A DNA stretch of 64,000 nucleotides from Methylonatrum sp040877625. Its GTDB lineage: Bacteria > Pseudomonadota > Gammaproteobacteria > Nitrococcales > Aquisalimonadaceae. The notes under the pieces are model-generated. The model was not told the DNA's origin, made no database searches, and saw only the letters and a program-made list of their open reading frames with translations. Positions 26,434 to 34,544 of the stretch are shown one piece after another. The translations under genes and the position numbers were made by a program. The number at the start of each line of letters is the position of its first letter. Position 1 is the first letter of the stretch. The stretch lies in assembly GCA_040877625.1 (NCBI GenBank), contig JBBDNK010000020.1, positions 258,040-322,039 of the forward strand. The letters run 5' to 3'.

Positions 26434-28629
26434 ATGGAGCGCAAAGTTCAGGACACCACACAGCCGCCGATCGCCGCGGTCCGCCCCGTGTCCGCGGAGT
26501 TTCATGGTCACCGCCGTGAGGATCCCTACGCATGGCTGCGGGATTGCCGCTGGCGGGAGGCCATGCGCGAGCCCGCGCTGCTGCAGCCGGATATCCGAGC
26601 TCACCTGGAGGCGGAGAACGCCTGGACGGACAGCGTCATGGCGCCCCTTGGGGGGCTGCGCGGCAGGCTGGTCAATGAGCTGCGGGGCCGTATCCGCGAG
26701 GACGATTCCTCCGTGCCGATGCGTGACGGCGACTACTGGTACTACAGCCGTTACCGTGAGGGTGGTCAGCATCCGGTGATCTGCAGGCGAACGGGCGAAG
26801 ACGGCGAGGAACAGATCCTGCTGGACGGTGATGACGAGGCGCGGGGCAAGGAGTACTTTCGCCTGGGCGCGATCGAGCACGGGCCCGATCACCGCTACCT
26901 GGCCTATGCCGTGGACGTGGCCGGGGCCGAAGTCTATGTGATCCGGTTCCGGGACATGCTCACCGGCGAGGACCTGCCGGACACGCTCACCGATGCCAAC
27001 GGCGGTTTCGCCTGGGCAGCGGATGGCCGCACACTGCTGTATACCGTTCTCGATGCCGAACACCGTCCGCGCAGGGTGTACCGGCACACGCTGGGGCAGG
27101 ATCCCGCCGGGGACGCGCTGGTCTACGAAGAACAGGACCCCGGCTTCTTCGTCGGCGTCGGCGGCACCGCCAGTGATCGCTTCCTGGTCATCGAATCCCA
27201 TGACCACACGACATCCGAGACACGCGTCATCCCGGCGGATCGGCCGGATGCGGAGCCCCGGGTACTGGCCGCAAGGGAACGGGATGTGGAATACGACGTC
27301 GAGGACCACGGCGACCGCTGGCTGATTCACACCAACGCCGGCGGTGCCGAGGACTTCTGCATCATGACGGCGCCGCTGGACTTTGAAGGCCGTGCGACCT
27401 GGACGTCGCTGATCGACCATCAGCCCGGGCGCCTGATCGAAACCATGGTGGTCTACCAGAACTGGCTGGTGCGCCTGGAGCTTGCCGACGGCCAGCCTTC
27501 CATTGTGGTGCGTTCGCTGGTCGATGACAGCGAACATCGGGTCGGCTTCGACGAAGACTGTTATCAGCTCGGCGTGATTCCCGGTTACGAATTCGCCACT
27601 GACAACCTGCGCTTTACCTACAGTTCATTCACCACGCCTGCCCGGGTGTTCGACTATCACATGGGCGATCGCAGCCGGGTGCTGCGCAAGGCGCAGGAGA
27701 TCCCCAGCGGCCACGAGCCGGCCCGCTATGTATCGCGGCGGCTGCTGGCCACGGCGCCGGACGGCGAGCGGGTGCCCATCTCCCTGTTCCACCACAGGGA
27801 TCTGACCCCCGGCCCGGAGACGCCGCTGCTGCTCTATGGTTACGGCGCCTACGGCATCACCAGCCTGCCGGGCTTCGCGCCCAACCGGCTCAGCCTCGTG
27901 GACCGCGGTTTCGTCTACGCCATCGCCCACGTCCGCGGCGGCCAGGAGCGCGGCTACCGCTGGTACCGACAGGGCCGGCTGGGCGACAAGCCCAATACCT
28001 TCAGTGATTTCATTGCCTGTGCCGAGTGCCTGATTGCCGAGGGCTATACCGGTGTCGGCCGGATCAGCGTTCACGGCGGCAGTGCCGGCGGGCTGCTGGT
28101 CGGCGCGGTGCTCAACCAGCGCCCCGACCTGTTCCGCGCCGCCGTGGCCGATGTGCCCTTCGTCGACGTGCTCAACACCATGCTCGACCCGGAGCTGCCA
28201 CTGACGCCGCCGGAGTGGCCGGAGTGGGGAAACCCCATCGAGGATGCGCAGGCGTACCGCACCATCCTGTCCTACTCGCCCTACGACAATGTGCGCGCCG
28301 TGGACTATCCGCACCTGCTGGTGACCGCCGGGGTTTCCGATCCGCGCGTCACTTACTGGGAACCGGCCAAATGGGTGGCGCGGCTGCGCGCCGTGTCCAC
28401 CGGCAACGGCCTGCTGCTGCTGCGTACCAATATGTCCGCCGGCCATGGCGGCGCCAGCGGCCGTTTCGATTACCTGGAGGAAGTCGCGGAGCGCTATGCG
28501 TTCCTGCTGCACGCGAACGGGCTGGCGGTACGGGAGGGGCCTGCTGGCGGCGATGCCGAACCCGCCTCGCCGACCTGCTACGCCGACCAATTCCCGGATT
28601 ACATGGGGCAGGGCCCGCGGCAGGGCTGA
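26434..28629 (+). CDS. Prolyl oligopeptidase family S9A peptidase (oligopeptidase B-like)
   Basis: 731-residue cytosolic serine peptidase. An N-terminal seven-bladed β-propeller (~75-430; YWYYSRYREGGQHPVICRR, the typical start) gates a C-terminal α/β-hydrolase domain. The catalytic triad is visible: Ser550 in GGSAGGLLVG, Asp636 in VSDPRVTYWEPAKW, and His671 in AGHGG. Overall spacing and the PLLLYGYGAYG segment match oligopeptidase B (PtrB), which cuts short peptides after basic residues. CGGAG precedes the ATG. No signal peptide is present. Confidence 0.92.
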   Translation: MERKVQDTTQPPIAAVRPVSAEFHGHRREDPYAWLRDCRWREAMREPALLQPDIRAHLEAENAWTDSVMAPLGGLRGRLVNELRGRIREDDSSVPMRDGDYWYYSRYREGGQHPVICRRTGEDGEEQILLDGDDEARGKEYFRLGAIEHGPDHRYLAYAVDVAGAEVYVIRFRDMLTGEDLPDTLTDANGGFAWAADGRTLLYTVLDAEHRPRRVYRHTLGQDPAGDALVYEEQDPGFFVGVGGTASDRFLVIESHDHTTSETRVIPADRPDAEPRVLAARERDVEYDVEDHGDRWLIHTNAGGAEDFCIMTAPLDFEGRATWTSLIDHQPGRLIETMVVYQNWLVRLELADGQPSIVVRSLVDDSEHRVGFDEDCYQLGVIPGYEFATDNLRFTYSSFTTPARVFDYHMGDRSRVLRKAQEIPSGHEPARYVSRRLLATAPDGERVPISLFHHRDLTPGPETPLLLYGYGAYGITSLPGFAPNRLSLVDRGFVYAIAHVRGGQERGYRWYRQGRLGDKPNTFSDFIACAECLIAEGYTGVGRISVHGGSAGGLLVGAVLNQRPDLFRAAVADVPFVDVLNTMLDPELPLTPPEWPEWGNPIEDAQAYRTILSYSPYDNVRAVDYPHLLVTAGVSDPRVTYWEPAKWVARLRAVSTGNGLLLLRTNMSAGHGGASGRFDYLEEVAERYAFLLHANGLAVREGPAGGDAEPASPTCYADQFPDYMGQGPRQG

Positions 28630-28720
28630 GACGCCGGGCCAGCCTCGGGAAATCGCCGATCACGGCATTATCCCAGTTGCGCTAGGATGGGCGGCACGGA
28701 CTGTTCAGGAGGTTATCCGC

Positions 28721-29203
28721 ATGGCCAGACGTGAGCACCGGTATGCCACCACCGTCAGCTGGACCGGCAACCACGGCGAAGGCACCGCAAGCTACAGCGC
28801 CTACAGCCGGGCCCATACCATTATGGCATCGGGCAAGCCGAGCATCGCCGGGTCTGCCGACCCCGCCGTCATGGGTGACCGCGCGCGCTATAACCCGGAG
28901 GAACTGCTGGTGGCTTCGTTGTCCGCCTGCCATATGCTCTGGTATCTCCACCTCTGCGCGAATGCCGGTATCAGGGTGCAGGCCTACGAGGATGCCGCCG
29001 AGGGCCTGATGGCCATGGAGGCCGACGGTGGCGGCACCTTCAGCGAAGTGGTGCTGCGCCCCCGGATCCTGATCGCCGATCGTGATGGCGAGCAGCGCGC
29101 CCGCGAACTGCACCAGGGTGCGCACGAACTGTGTTTCATCGCCCGCTCGGTGAACTTCCCGGTACGCTGCGAACCAACAGTGCTGGTGGAGCCCGGCGGT
29201 TAA
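28721..29203 (+). CDS. OsmC family peroxiredoxin-like protein
   Basis: 160-residue OsmC/Ohr-fold protein with the two redox cysteines in their expected places: Cys70 in SLSACHM and Cys138 in ELCFIARSVNFPV. Such proteins reduce organic hydroperoxides using lipoyl or thiol donors. The length and the RYNPEELLVASLSACH pattern resemble OsmC-like proteins more than Ohr. ATG 28721 follows AGGAGG by 8 bp and is preferred to the in-frame ATG 28445, which would overlap the peptidase gene. It lies 10 bp upstream of the GTPase gene. Confidence 0.9.
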   Translation: MARREHRYATTVSWTGNHGEGTASYSAYSRAHTIMASGKPSIAGSADPAVMGDRARYNPEELLVASLSACHMLWYLHLCANAGIRVQAYEDAAEGLMAMEADGGGTFSEVVLRPRILIADRDGEQRARELHQGAHELCFIARSVNFPVRCEPTVLVEPGG

Positions 29204-29213
29204 GCGCCTGTCC

Positions 29214-30707
29214 ATGATCTCGAAAACCCTTCCCCTGGCTGTACGGTTGGGCGTCTTCGCCGCCGTGTTGCTGCTGTTCGCCGTACTGCTGATGTTGTTC
29301 ACGGGGCAGTTGTTGCAATTTCAGGCCCTGCTGGACCAGCGCCCGGCCTGGCAGCGCTGGCTGGTATGGGGTCTGGTGTTGTTGCTGCTGGGCGTTGTGG
29401 GGGCCGTCTCGGCGCGCCTGCTGTTCCGGAAAAGCGGCGGCGCTGAACGCGGACCGAGCAGGCCGACACCGGATCGCGCCGAACTGCAGCGGCGGCTGGA
29501 CGATTACGCCGCCCGGGGCATGGATGTAGAACCCGTTCGGCAGGAGCTGCGGACGCTCGATGAGCGGCGTCATGCGGGCGAGATCGTCGTGGCTGTGTTC
29601 GGTGAAGTCAGCACCGGCAAATCGGCGCTGGTCAGGGCGCTGGTGCCCGATGCCATTGTCGCGAGCGATGTACTGGCGGGCACCACCCGCGGTCTGATCA
29701 ATCATGACTGGATCGCGCCCGGCGGTGCCCGCGTGCGGTTGGTCGACATGCCCGGCCTGCAGGATCTGGACGCCTCCCTGGAAGCCCAGGCGCTGGACGA
29801 AGCCCGCCGGGCCCACGGGGTGCTTTTCGTCACCCAGGGGGATCTGCACCGCACCGAGTGGCGCTGGCTGGAACTGCTGCGTGGCCTGGACAAGCCGCTG
29901 GTGGTCGCGGTCAACAAGATGGATCGTTACCAGCCGGAGGCGCTGACACTGATCCGCGATCGGGTACAGGGCAGGCTGGGCGATGCGGTCGCCGTGGTAA
30001 TGTGCACCGCCGGCGGTGAGCAGGAGGTGCTGCGGCGCCTGCCTGACGGCAGCGAGCAGAAGGACGTGCGACACCGCCCGGCCGAAATCCGCGACCTGCG
30101 CCGGGCCCTGCAGCAGGTGCTCGATGCCGATCCCGAGGCCTTGGAGCAGCTCCGCGACCAGGCGGTCTTCCTGCTCGCCGCCGGCAAGCTCGAGCAGGCC
30201 GTGCGTGGTCAGCGCAGGGATGCTGCCGACGCCCTGGTGGAGCGTTATTCGCGCCGTGCCGTGGTCGGCGCGCTGGCCGCCGTGGCGCCGGGTAGCGATC
30301 TGGTGATTCAGGGCGCCCTGGCGGGGTCTCTGGTGCGGGATCTTTGCGCCCTGTACGACGTACCGGTGCGGACCCTTGAAGTGGATCGAATACTCGGCGC
30401 CCTGCGCGGGCGCATGAGCGTGGCCCGCCCGGTGGTCATGGGCATCGCCGGCAATGCCTGCAAGGCCTTTCCCGGCCTCGGAACGCTTGCCGGCGGTGTC
30501 ATTCATGCCGTGGCGTACGGCCTGTTGTTCCGCACCGTGGGGCTGGCCCTGACACAGACACTGGAGGAAACCGGCATGCTTGCGGAAGAGACCGTGCTGC
30601 GCCGGTTCGAGGAGTTGACCCGTGAGGATCTGGCAGCGCCTGCGAAGCAGCTTGCGCGAGCGGCTTACGAAAAGGAACGGCAGACCGGTACCGACCGACC
30701 CGAGTGA
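29214..30707 (+). CDS. Membrane-anchored GTPase with DUF697-like C-terminus
   Basis: 497 residues. Two N-terminal transmembrane segments (~10-32 and ~47-70) form an anchor. The GTPase domain has G1 GEVSTGKS at 130-137, G3 DMPGLQD and G4 NKMD, and its G2 threonine is in AGTTRG. The C-terminal region (~340-480; VVGALAAVAPGSDLVIQGALAGSLVRDLCALY) is hydrophobic/helical, like DUF697. The family belongs to Era/EngA-like TRAFAC GTPases of unknown job, possibly membrane remodelling or dynamin-like. It overlaps the next GTPase gene by 86 bp. Confidence 0.88.
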   Translation: MISKTLPLAVRLGVFAAVLLLFAVLLMLFTGQLLQFQALLDQRPAWQRWLVWGLVLLLLGVVGAVSARLLFRKSGGAERGPSRPTPDRAELQRRLDDYAARGMDVEPVRQELRTLDERRHAGEIVVAVFGEVSTGKSALVRALVPDAIVASDVLAGTTRGLINHDWIAPGGARVRLVDMPGLQDLDASLEAQALDEARRAHGVLFVTQGDLHRTEWRWLELLRGLDKPLVVAVNKMDRYQPEALTLIRDRVQGRLGDAVAVVMCTAGGEQEVLRRLPDGSEQKDVRHRPAEIRDLRRALQQVLDADPEALEQLRDQAVFLLAAGKLEQAVRGQRRDAADALVERYSRRAVVGALAAVAPGSDLVIQGALAGSLVRDLCALYDVPVRTLEVDRILGALRGRMSVARPVVMGIAGNACKAFPGLGTLAGGVIHAVAYGLLFRTVGLALTQTLEETGMLAEETVLRRFEELTREDLAAPAKQLARAAYEKERQTGTDRPE

Positions 30708-31998
30708 CGCTGCGCGGTCGGAGGACGGCCCGCTCTGGCAGGTCCGCGACAGCCTGCGCGGGCTGCTTGACGACGCCCGTATTCCGGTGGAAGTGCGCTC
30801 CGCGCTGGAAGCAGATTTCCGCGCCGTGGAACAGTTGCTGGAGCGGCTGGAGAACGGCCATATCGATGTGGTGGTGCTGGGCCGCGTGAGCGTGGGCAAG
30901 TCATCCCTGCTCAATGCGCTGCTGGGCCGCGAGGCCTTTCGAACCAGCCCGCTGCATGGCGAGACCACGATGACCGACCGCCGCGCCTGGAATACCGTTG
31001 CGGACGGTCAGGTTCACCTCTGCGACACCCCCGGGCTGGACGAAATCGACGGCGAAAGCCGGGAATCGCTGGCGCACCGCGCCGCTTCCATGGCGGATGT
31101 CATCCTGTTCGTCATCGAGGGTGATCTCACCCGCGGCGAATGGGCGGCCCTGCAGGCGGCCACCGGGCATGCCCGGCCGGTGCTGCTGGTGCTCAACAAG
31201 GCGGACCGTTACACCGCCGACGAACTGCAACGCCTGCTCGAGCACCTGCGTGCCCGCACCGAATTACTCATGCCCGCCGCGCACGTGCTGGCCGCCAGTG
31301 CCGCGCCCGCACCGCGTACCGTGGTGGAAGTACGGCCGGACCGTAGCGAGCGGGAGCGAGTGGAGGCCCGGCAGCCGGATGTCTCGGCGGTAGCCGAGCG
31401 GCTGTGGGCGGTGCTGGACGGGCAGGGACAGGCCCTGGTGGCGCTGAACGCCGGGCTTTTCGCCAGCCGCCTCGGCGACGAAGTGGCGGCCCGCATCACC
31501 GAGTTGCGGCGTGATCTCGCGCGCCGGGTGGTGGACAACTACGCCCTCGGCAAGGGCGTGGCCGTTGCCGTCAACCCGGTACCCGCCGCGGATCTGGCCG
31601 CGGCCGCCGCGCTGGACGCCGGCCTCATCGTTCACCTCGGCCGCATCTACGGCATGCCGGTCAGCCGTCGGGAGTCCTGGCGATTGCTGGCGGTCATCAT
31701 CACCCAGCTCGGTGCGCTGATGGGCAGTCTGTGGACCGTGAGCCTGTTTTCCTCGGCGCTCAAGCTTGGCACCGGCGGTGTCTCCACCGCATTGACCGCC
31801 AGCGCCCAGGGGGCCGTCGGTTATGCCAGTACCTGGATACTGGGACGGGTGGCGGAGGATTATTTCCGCAACGGCCGGTCGTGGGGTGAGGGCGGGCCCA
31901 AGCGCGCGGTGGAGGCGGTGCTGGAGAGTCTGGATACCCGGGCGCTGCTGGCAAGGGCGAGGGCGGATGTGCGCGCGGTGCTGGAGAGGAGGGGGTAG
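30622..31998 (+). CDS. Second TRAFAC-class GTPase, overlapping the first
   Basis: 458 residues: G1 GRVSVGKSS at 87-94, G3 DTPGLDE, G4 NKAD, then a C-terminal helical/hydrophobic region (~330-420, including WRLLAVIITQLGALMGSLWTV) suggestive of membrane association. The start GTG at 30622 has AGGAG 9-13 bp upstream and lies inside the first GTPase gene, overlapping it by 86 bp in another frame. The overlap encodes a basic N-terminus here (WQRLRSSLRERLTKR). Paralogous neighbours with coupled translation suggest a heteromeric pair. The downstream stop is 7 bp from the convergent RAYT gene stop. Confidence 0.88.
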   Translation: MRIWQRLRSSLRERLTKRNGRPVPTDPSDAARSEDGPLWQVRDSLRGLLDDARIPVEVRSALEADFRAVEQLLERLENGHIDVVVLGRVSVGKSSLLNALLGREAFRTSPLHGETTMTDRRAWNTVADGQVHLCDTPGLDEIDGESRESLAHRAASMADVILFVIEGDLTRGEWAALQAATGHARPVLLVLNKADRYTADELQRLLEHLRARTELLMPAAHVLAASAAPAPRTVVEVRPDRSERERVEARQPDVSAVAERLWAVLDGQGQALVALNAGLFASRLGDEVAARITELRRDLARRVVDNYALGKGVAVAVNPVPAADLAAAAALDAGLIVHLGRIYGMPVSRRESWRLLAVIITQLGALMGSLWTVSLFSSALKLGTGGVSTALTASAQGAVGYASTWILGRVAEDYFRNGRSWGEGGPKRAVEAVLESLDTRALLARARADVRAVLERRG

Positions 31999-32004
31999 GG
32001 GCTG

Positions 32005-32544
32005 TCAGCGGTTGCGTGATGACTGTCGCAACTCCATCCCCACGGGCACATCACGGCCCCAGTCCTGCGGATAGTCCCCACGCTCCACTGCCCGCCGGAA
32101 GCTGCTGTAGGGCCAGTCCCCCGGCCGTTCCACCAGACCGTGCCGGACCGGGTTGTAGTGGATGTAATCGACATGCCGCCGGTAGTCGTCCTCATCACCA
32201 ATCGAATGCTCCCGATAGCGGCGCTGCCAGACCTTGTGCTCGCCGCAACGGCGAAGCCCGTTGACGGCTGGTCTGGGAATGCCTCGGGAGAATCCGCTCT
32301 TGATCAGTCGCCAGCGTTTCGCGAAGTCATCATCGCCCGCGGGTAGCGTCCAGACGGCATGGACATGATCGGGGAGGACAACCATGGCGTCGATCCGGAA
32401 GGGGTGGCGTCCGCGTACCCTGCGGATGACTGTACGCAGCATCTGGACATTTTCCGGCGCGGCGAAAAGCGGGCGCCGGCGGAACGTGGCCACCGTGAAA
32501 AAGCAGGTGGCACCGGCGATGGCGGTGCGTCGGTAATCCCGCAT
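32005..32544 (-). mobile_element. REP-associated tyrosine transposase (RAYT, TnpA_REP, Y1 family)
   Basis: 179-residue single-domain Y1 HUH endonuclease: the HxH metal motif is His60-Val-His62 (PDHVHAVW), and the catalytic tyrosine is probably Tyr127 in DYIHYNPVRHGLV. RAYTs are single-copy, vertically inherited relatives of IS200/IS605 transposases that mobilise short REP/BIME palindromes. AAGGA precedes the ATG. No typical IS termini flank it. It lies between the GTPase stop (6 bp gap) and the ilvD stop (25 bp). A palindrome at 34501-34539 is a possible, unproved, cognate REP. Confidence 0.9.
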
Positions 32545-32569
32545 GGGCGGCGTCCTTGCCGTTGGCGCA

Positions 32570-34420
32570 TTATTCCAGCAAATCCAGATTCCTCACCGCG
32601 CCCTTGTCGGCGCTGGTCGCCAGCAGCGCATAGGCCTTCAACGCCGTCGTCACACGGCGCTTGCGGGGTGCCGCCGGCTTCCATCCGTCCGCCCCCTTGG
32701 CATCCACCGCCTGGCGCCTTGCCGCGAGTTCGTCATCGGAGATCGCGATCTCGATCGTCCGCGCCGGGATGTCGATGCGGATATGATCACCAGGCTCAAT
32801 CAGGCCGATGTTGCCCTGCTCGGCGGCTTCCGGAGACACATGGCCGATGGACAGCCCGGAGGTACCGCCGGAGAAGCGGCCGTCGGTGACCAGGGCGCAT
32901 TGCCGGCCCAGGCCCTTGGATTTCAGGTAGCTGGTGGGGTAGAGCATCTCCTGCATGCCCGGGCCGCCGCGCGGCCCCTCGTAGCGGATGATCACCACGT
33001 CACCGGCCTTGACCTGGCCGCCGAGAATGCCTTCCACGGCGGCGTCCTGGCTTTCAAATATTACCGCCGGGCCGTCGAAGCGCAGGTTGCTCTCGTCCAC
33101 GCCGGCGGTCTTGACGATACAGCCACGCTCGGCCAGGTTGCCGTAGAGCACGGCCAGGCCGCCATCCTGGCTATAGGCGTGTTCGCGGTTGCGGATACAA
33201 CCCGTGCTGCGGTCCAGGTCCAGATCCGGGTAGCGGGTGGACTGGCTGAACGCCACCTGGGTGGGTATGCCCGCCGGGCCCGCGCGGAAAAATTCATGCA
33301 CCTTGGGGTTGTCGGTGCGCATCACGTCCCAGGACTCGAGGGCGTCCGCCAGGGTGGGAGCGTGCACCGTGGGCACGCTGGTATCCAGCAGCCCGGCGCG
33401 GTCGAGCTCGCCGAGGATGGCCATGATGCCACCGGCGCGGTGTACGTCTTCCATATGGTAGACCGGCGTGGCCGGCGCCACCTTGCACAGGTTCGGCACG
33501 CTGCGCGAGAGCCGGTCGATATCGGTCATGGTGAAATCGACCTCGCCCTCCTGGGCGGCGGCCAGCAGATGCAGCACCGTATTGGTAGAGCCGCCCATGG
33601 CAATGTCCAGGCTCATGGCATTGGTAAAGGCGGCGCGACTGGCGATATTGCGCGGCAGCAGCTTGTCGTCGCCGTCGCGGTAGTAGCGCATGGCGGCATC
33701 CACGATGGTGCGGCCGACGTCGCGGAACAGGCGTTCGCGGTCGGCATGCGTGGCAAGTGTCGAGCCGTTGCCCGGTAGCGCCAGGCCCAGAGCCTCGACC
33801 AGGCAGTTCATGGAGTTGGCGGTGAACATGCCGGAGCAGCTCCCGCAGGTCGGGCATGCGGAGCGTTCGATAACGCCCAGGTCCTCATCGGAGACGTTGG
33901 GATCGGCGGCGGCCACCATGGCATCCACCAGATCCAGGTTGCGGTCTTCACCGGCGAGCCGGGTCTTGCCGGCTTCCATGGGGCCGCCGGAGACGAACAT
34001 CACCGGGATGTTCAGGCGCATGGCCGCCATCAGCATGCCGGGGGTGATCTTATCGCAGTTGGAGATGCACACCAGCGCATCGGCGCAGTGGGCATTGACC
34101 ATGTACTCGACGCTGTCGGCGATGATGTCGCGCGAGGGCAGCGAATAGAGCATGCCGTCATGGCCCATGGCGATGCCGTCGTCCACGGCGATGGTATTGA
34201 ATTCCTTGCCCACGCCGCCGGCGTTTTCGATCTCCGAAATGACCAGCTGCCCCAGGTCCTTGAGGTGCACATGCCCCGGGACGAACTGGGTAAAGGAGTT
34301 GGCCACGGCAATGATGGGCTTGTTGAAGTCGTCGTCCTTCATGCCAGTGGCCCGCCACAGCGCGCGGGCGCCTGCCATGTTGCGGCCGGCGGTAGAGGTT
34401 CTGGAGCGGAACTCTGGCAT
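32570..34420 (-). CDS. ilvD: Dihydroxy-acid dehydratase
   Basis: 616-residue Fe-S enzyme that dehydrates 2,3-dihydroxy-isovalerate and 2,3-dihydroxy-methylvalerate in valine, isoleucine and pantothenate biosynthesis. The cluster-binding cysteines appear as CISNCDK and CPTCGSCSGMF, and the carboxylated-lysine/metal region is intact. The N-terminus MPEFRSRTSTAGRNMAGARAL is typical. GAGGT precedes ATG 34420; an open upstream extension to 34534 runs through the palindrome and is not used. The intergenic 34421-34544 region holds the palindrome and the presumed promoter. Confidence 0.96.
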   Translation of the reverse strand: MPEFRSRTSTAGRNMAGARALWRATGMKDDDFNKPIIAVANSFTQFVPGHVHLKDLGQLVISEIENAGGVGKEFNTIAVDDGIAMGHDGMLYSLPSRDIIADSVEYMVNAHCADALVCISNCDKITPGMLMAAMRLNIPVMFVSGGPMEAGKTRLAGEDRNLDLVDAMVAAADPNVSDEDLGVIERSACPTCGSCSGMFTANSMNCLVEALGLALPGNGSTLATHADRERLFRDVGRTIVDAAMRYYRDGDDKLLPRNIASRAAFTNAMSLDIAMGGSTNTVLHLLAAAQEGEVDFTMTDIDRLSRSVPNLCKVAPATPVYHMEDVHRAGGIMAILGELDRAGLLDTSVPTVHAPTLADALESWDVMRTDNPKVHEFFRAGPAGIPTQVAFSQSTRYPDLDLDRSTGCIRNREHAYSQDGGLAVLYGNLAERGCIVKTAGVDESNLRFDGPAVIFESQDAAVEGILGGQVKAGDVVIIRYEGPRGGPGMQEMLYPTSYLKSKGLGRQCALVTDGRFSGGTSGLSIGHVSPEAAEQGNIGLIEPGDHIRIDIPARTIEIAISDDELAARRQAVDAKGADGWKPAAPRKRRVTTALKAYALLATSADKGAVRNLDLLE

Positions 34421-34500
34421 GGTGATACCTCGTGATCGGATTGTACGGCTAGCCGGACATTGTCGCCGCGTAACGGCTTGCGAGGCAAGTAACGCATTCA

Positions 34501-34539
34501 GTCTTATGCGGGGTGGAATGGATCCACCCCGCATAAGAC
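34501..34539. repeat. Perfect 17-bp palindrome between katA and ilvD
   Basis: GTCTTATGCGGGGTGGA (34501-34517) is exactly complementary to TCCACCCCGCATAAGAC (34523-34539) with a 5-nt loop. It lies just after the katA stop (minus strand), where it could end katA transcription, but no T-run follows. A REP-like element acted on by the nearby RAYT is an alternative. Confidence 0.8.
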
Positions 34540-34544
34540 AGGTA

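Noticed and set aside
28445..28720. N-terminal extension of the OsmC protein (ATG 28445)
   Set aside because: It would overlap the peptidase gene by 185 bp, has no family match, and the ATG at 28721 has a perfect AGGAGG.
29136..30968. A 610-codon minus-strand open frame opposite the GTPase genes
   Set aside because: Both GTPases have intact G motifs on the plus strand, and this frame has low-complexity His/Gln/Gly composition.
34501..34539. Standard intrinsic terminator of katA
   Set aside because: The stem is strong but no T-tract follows on the minus strand. Reported as a palindrome instead.
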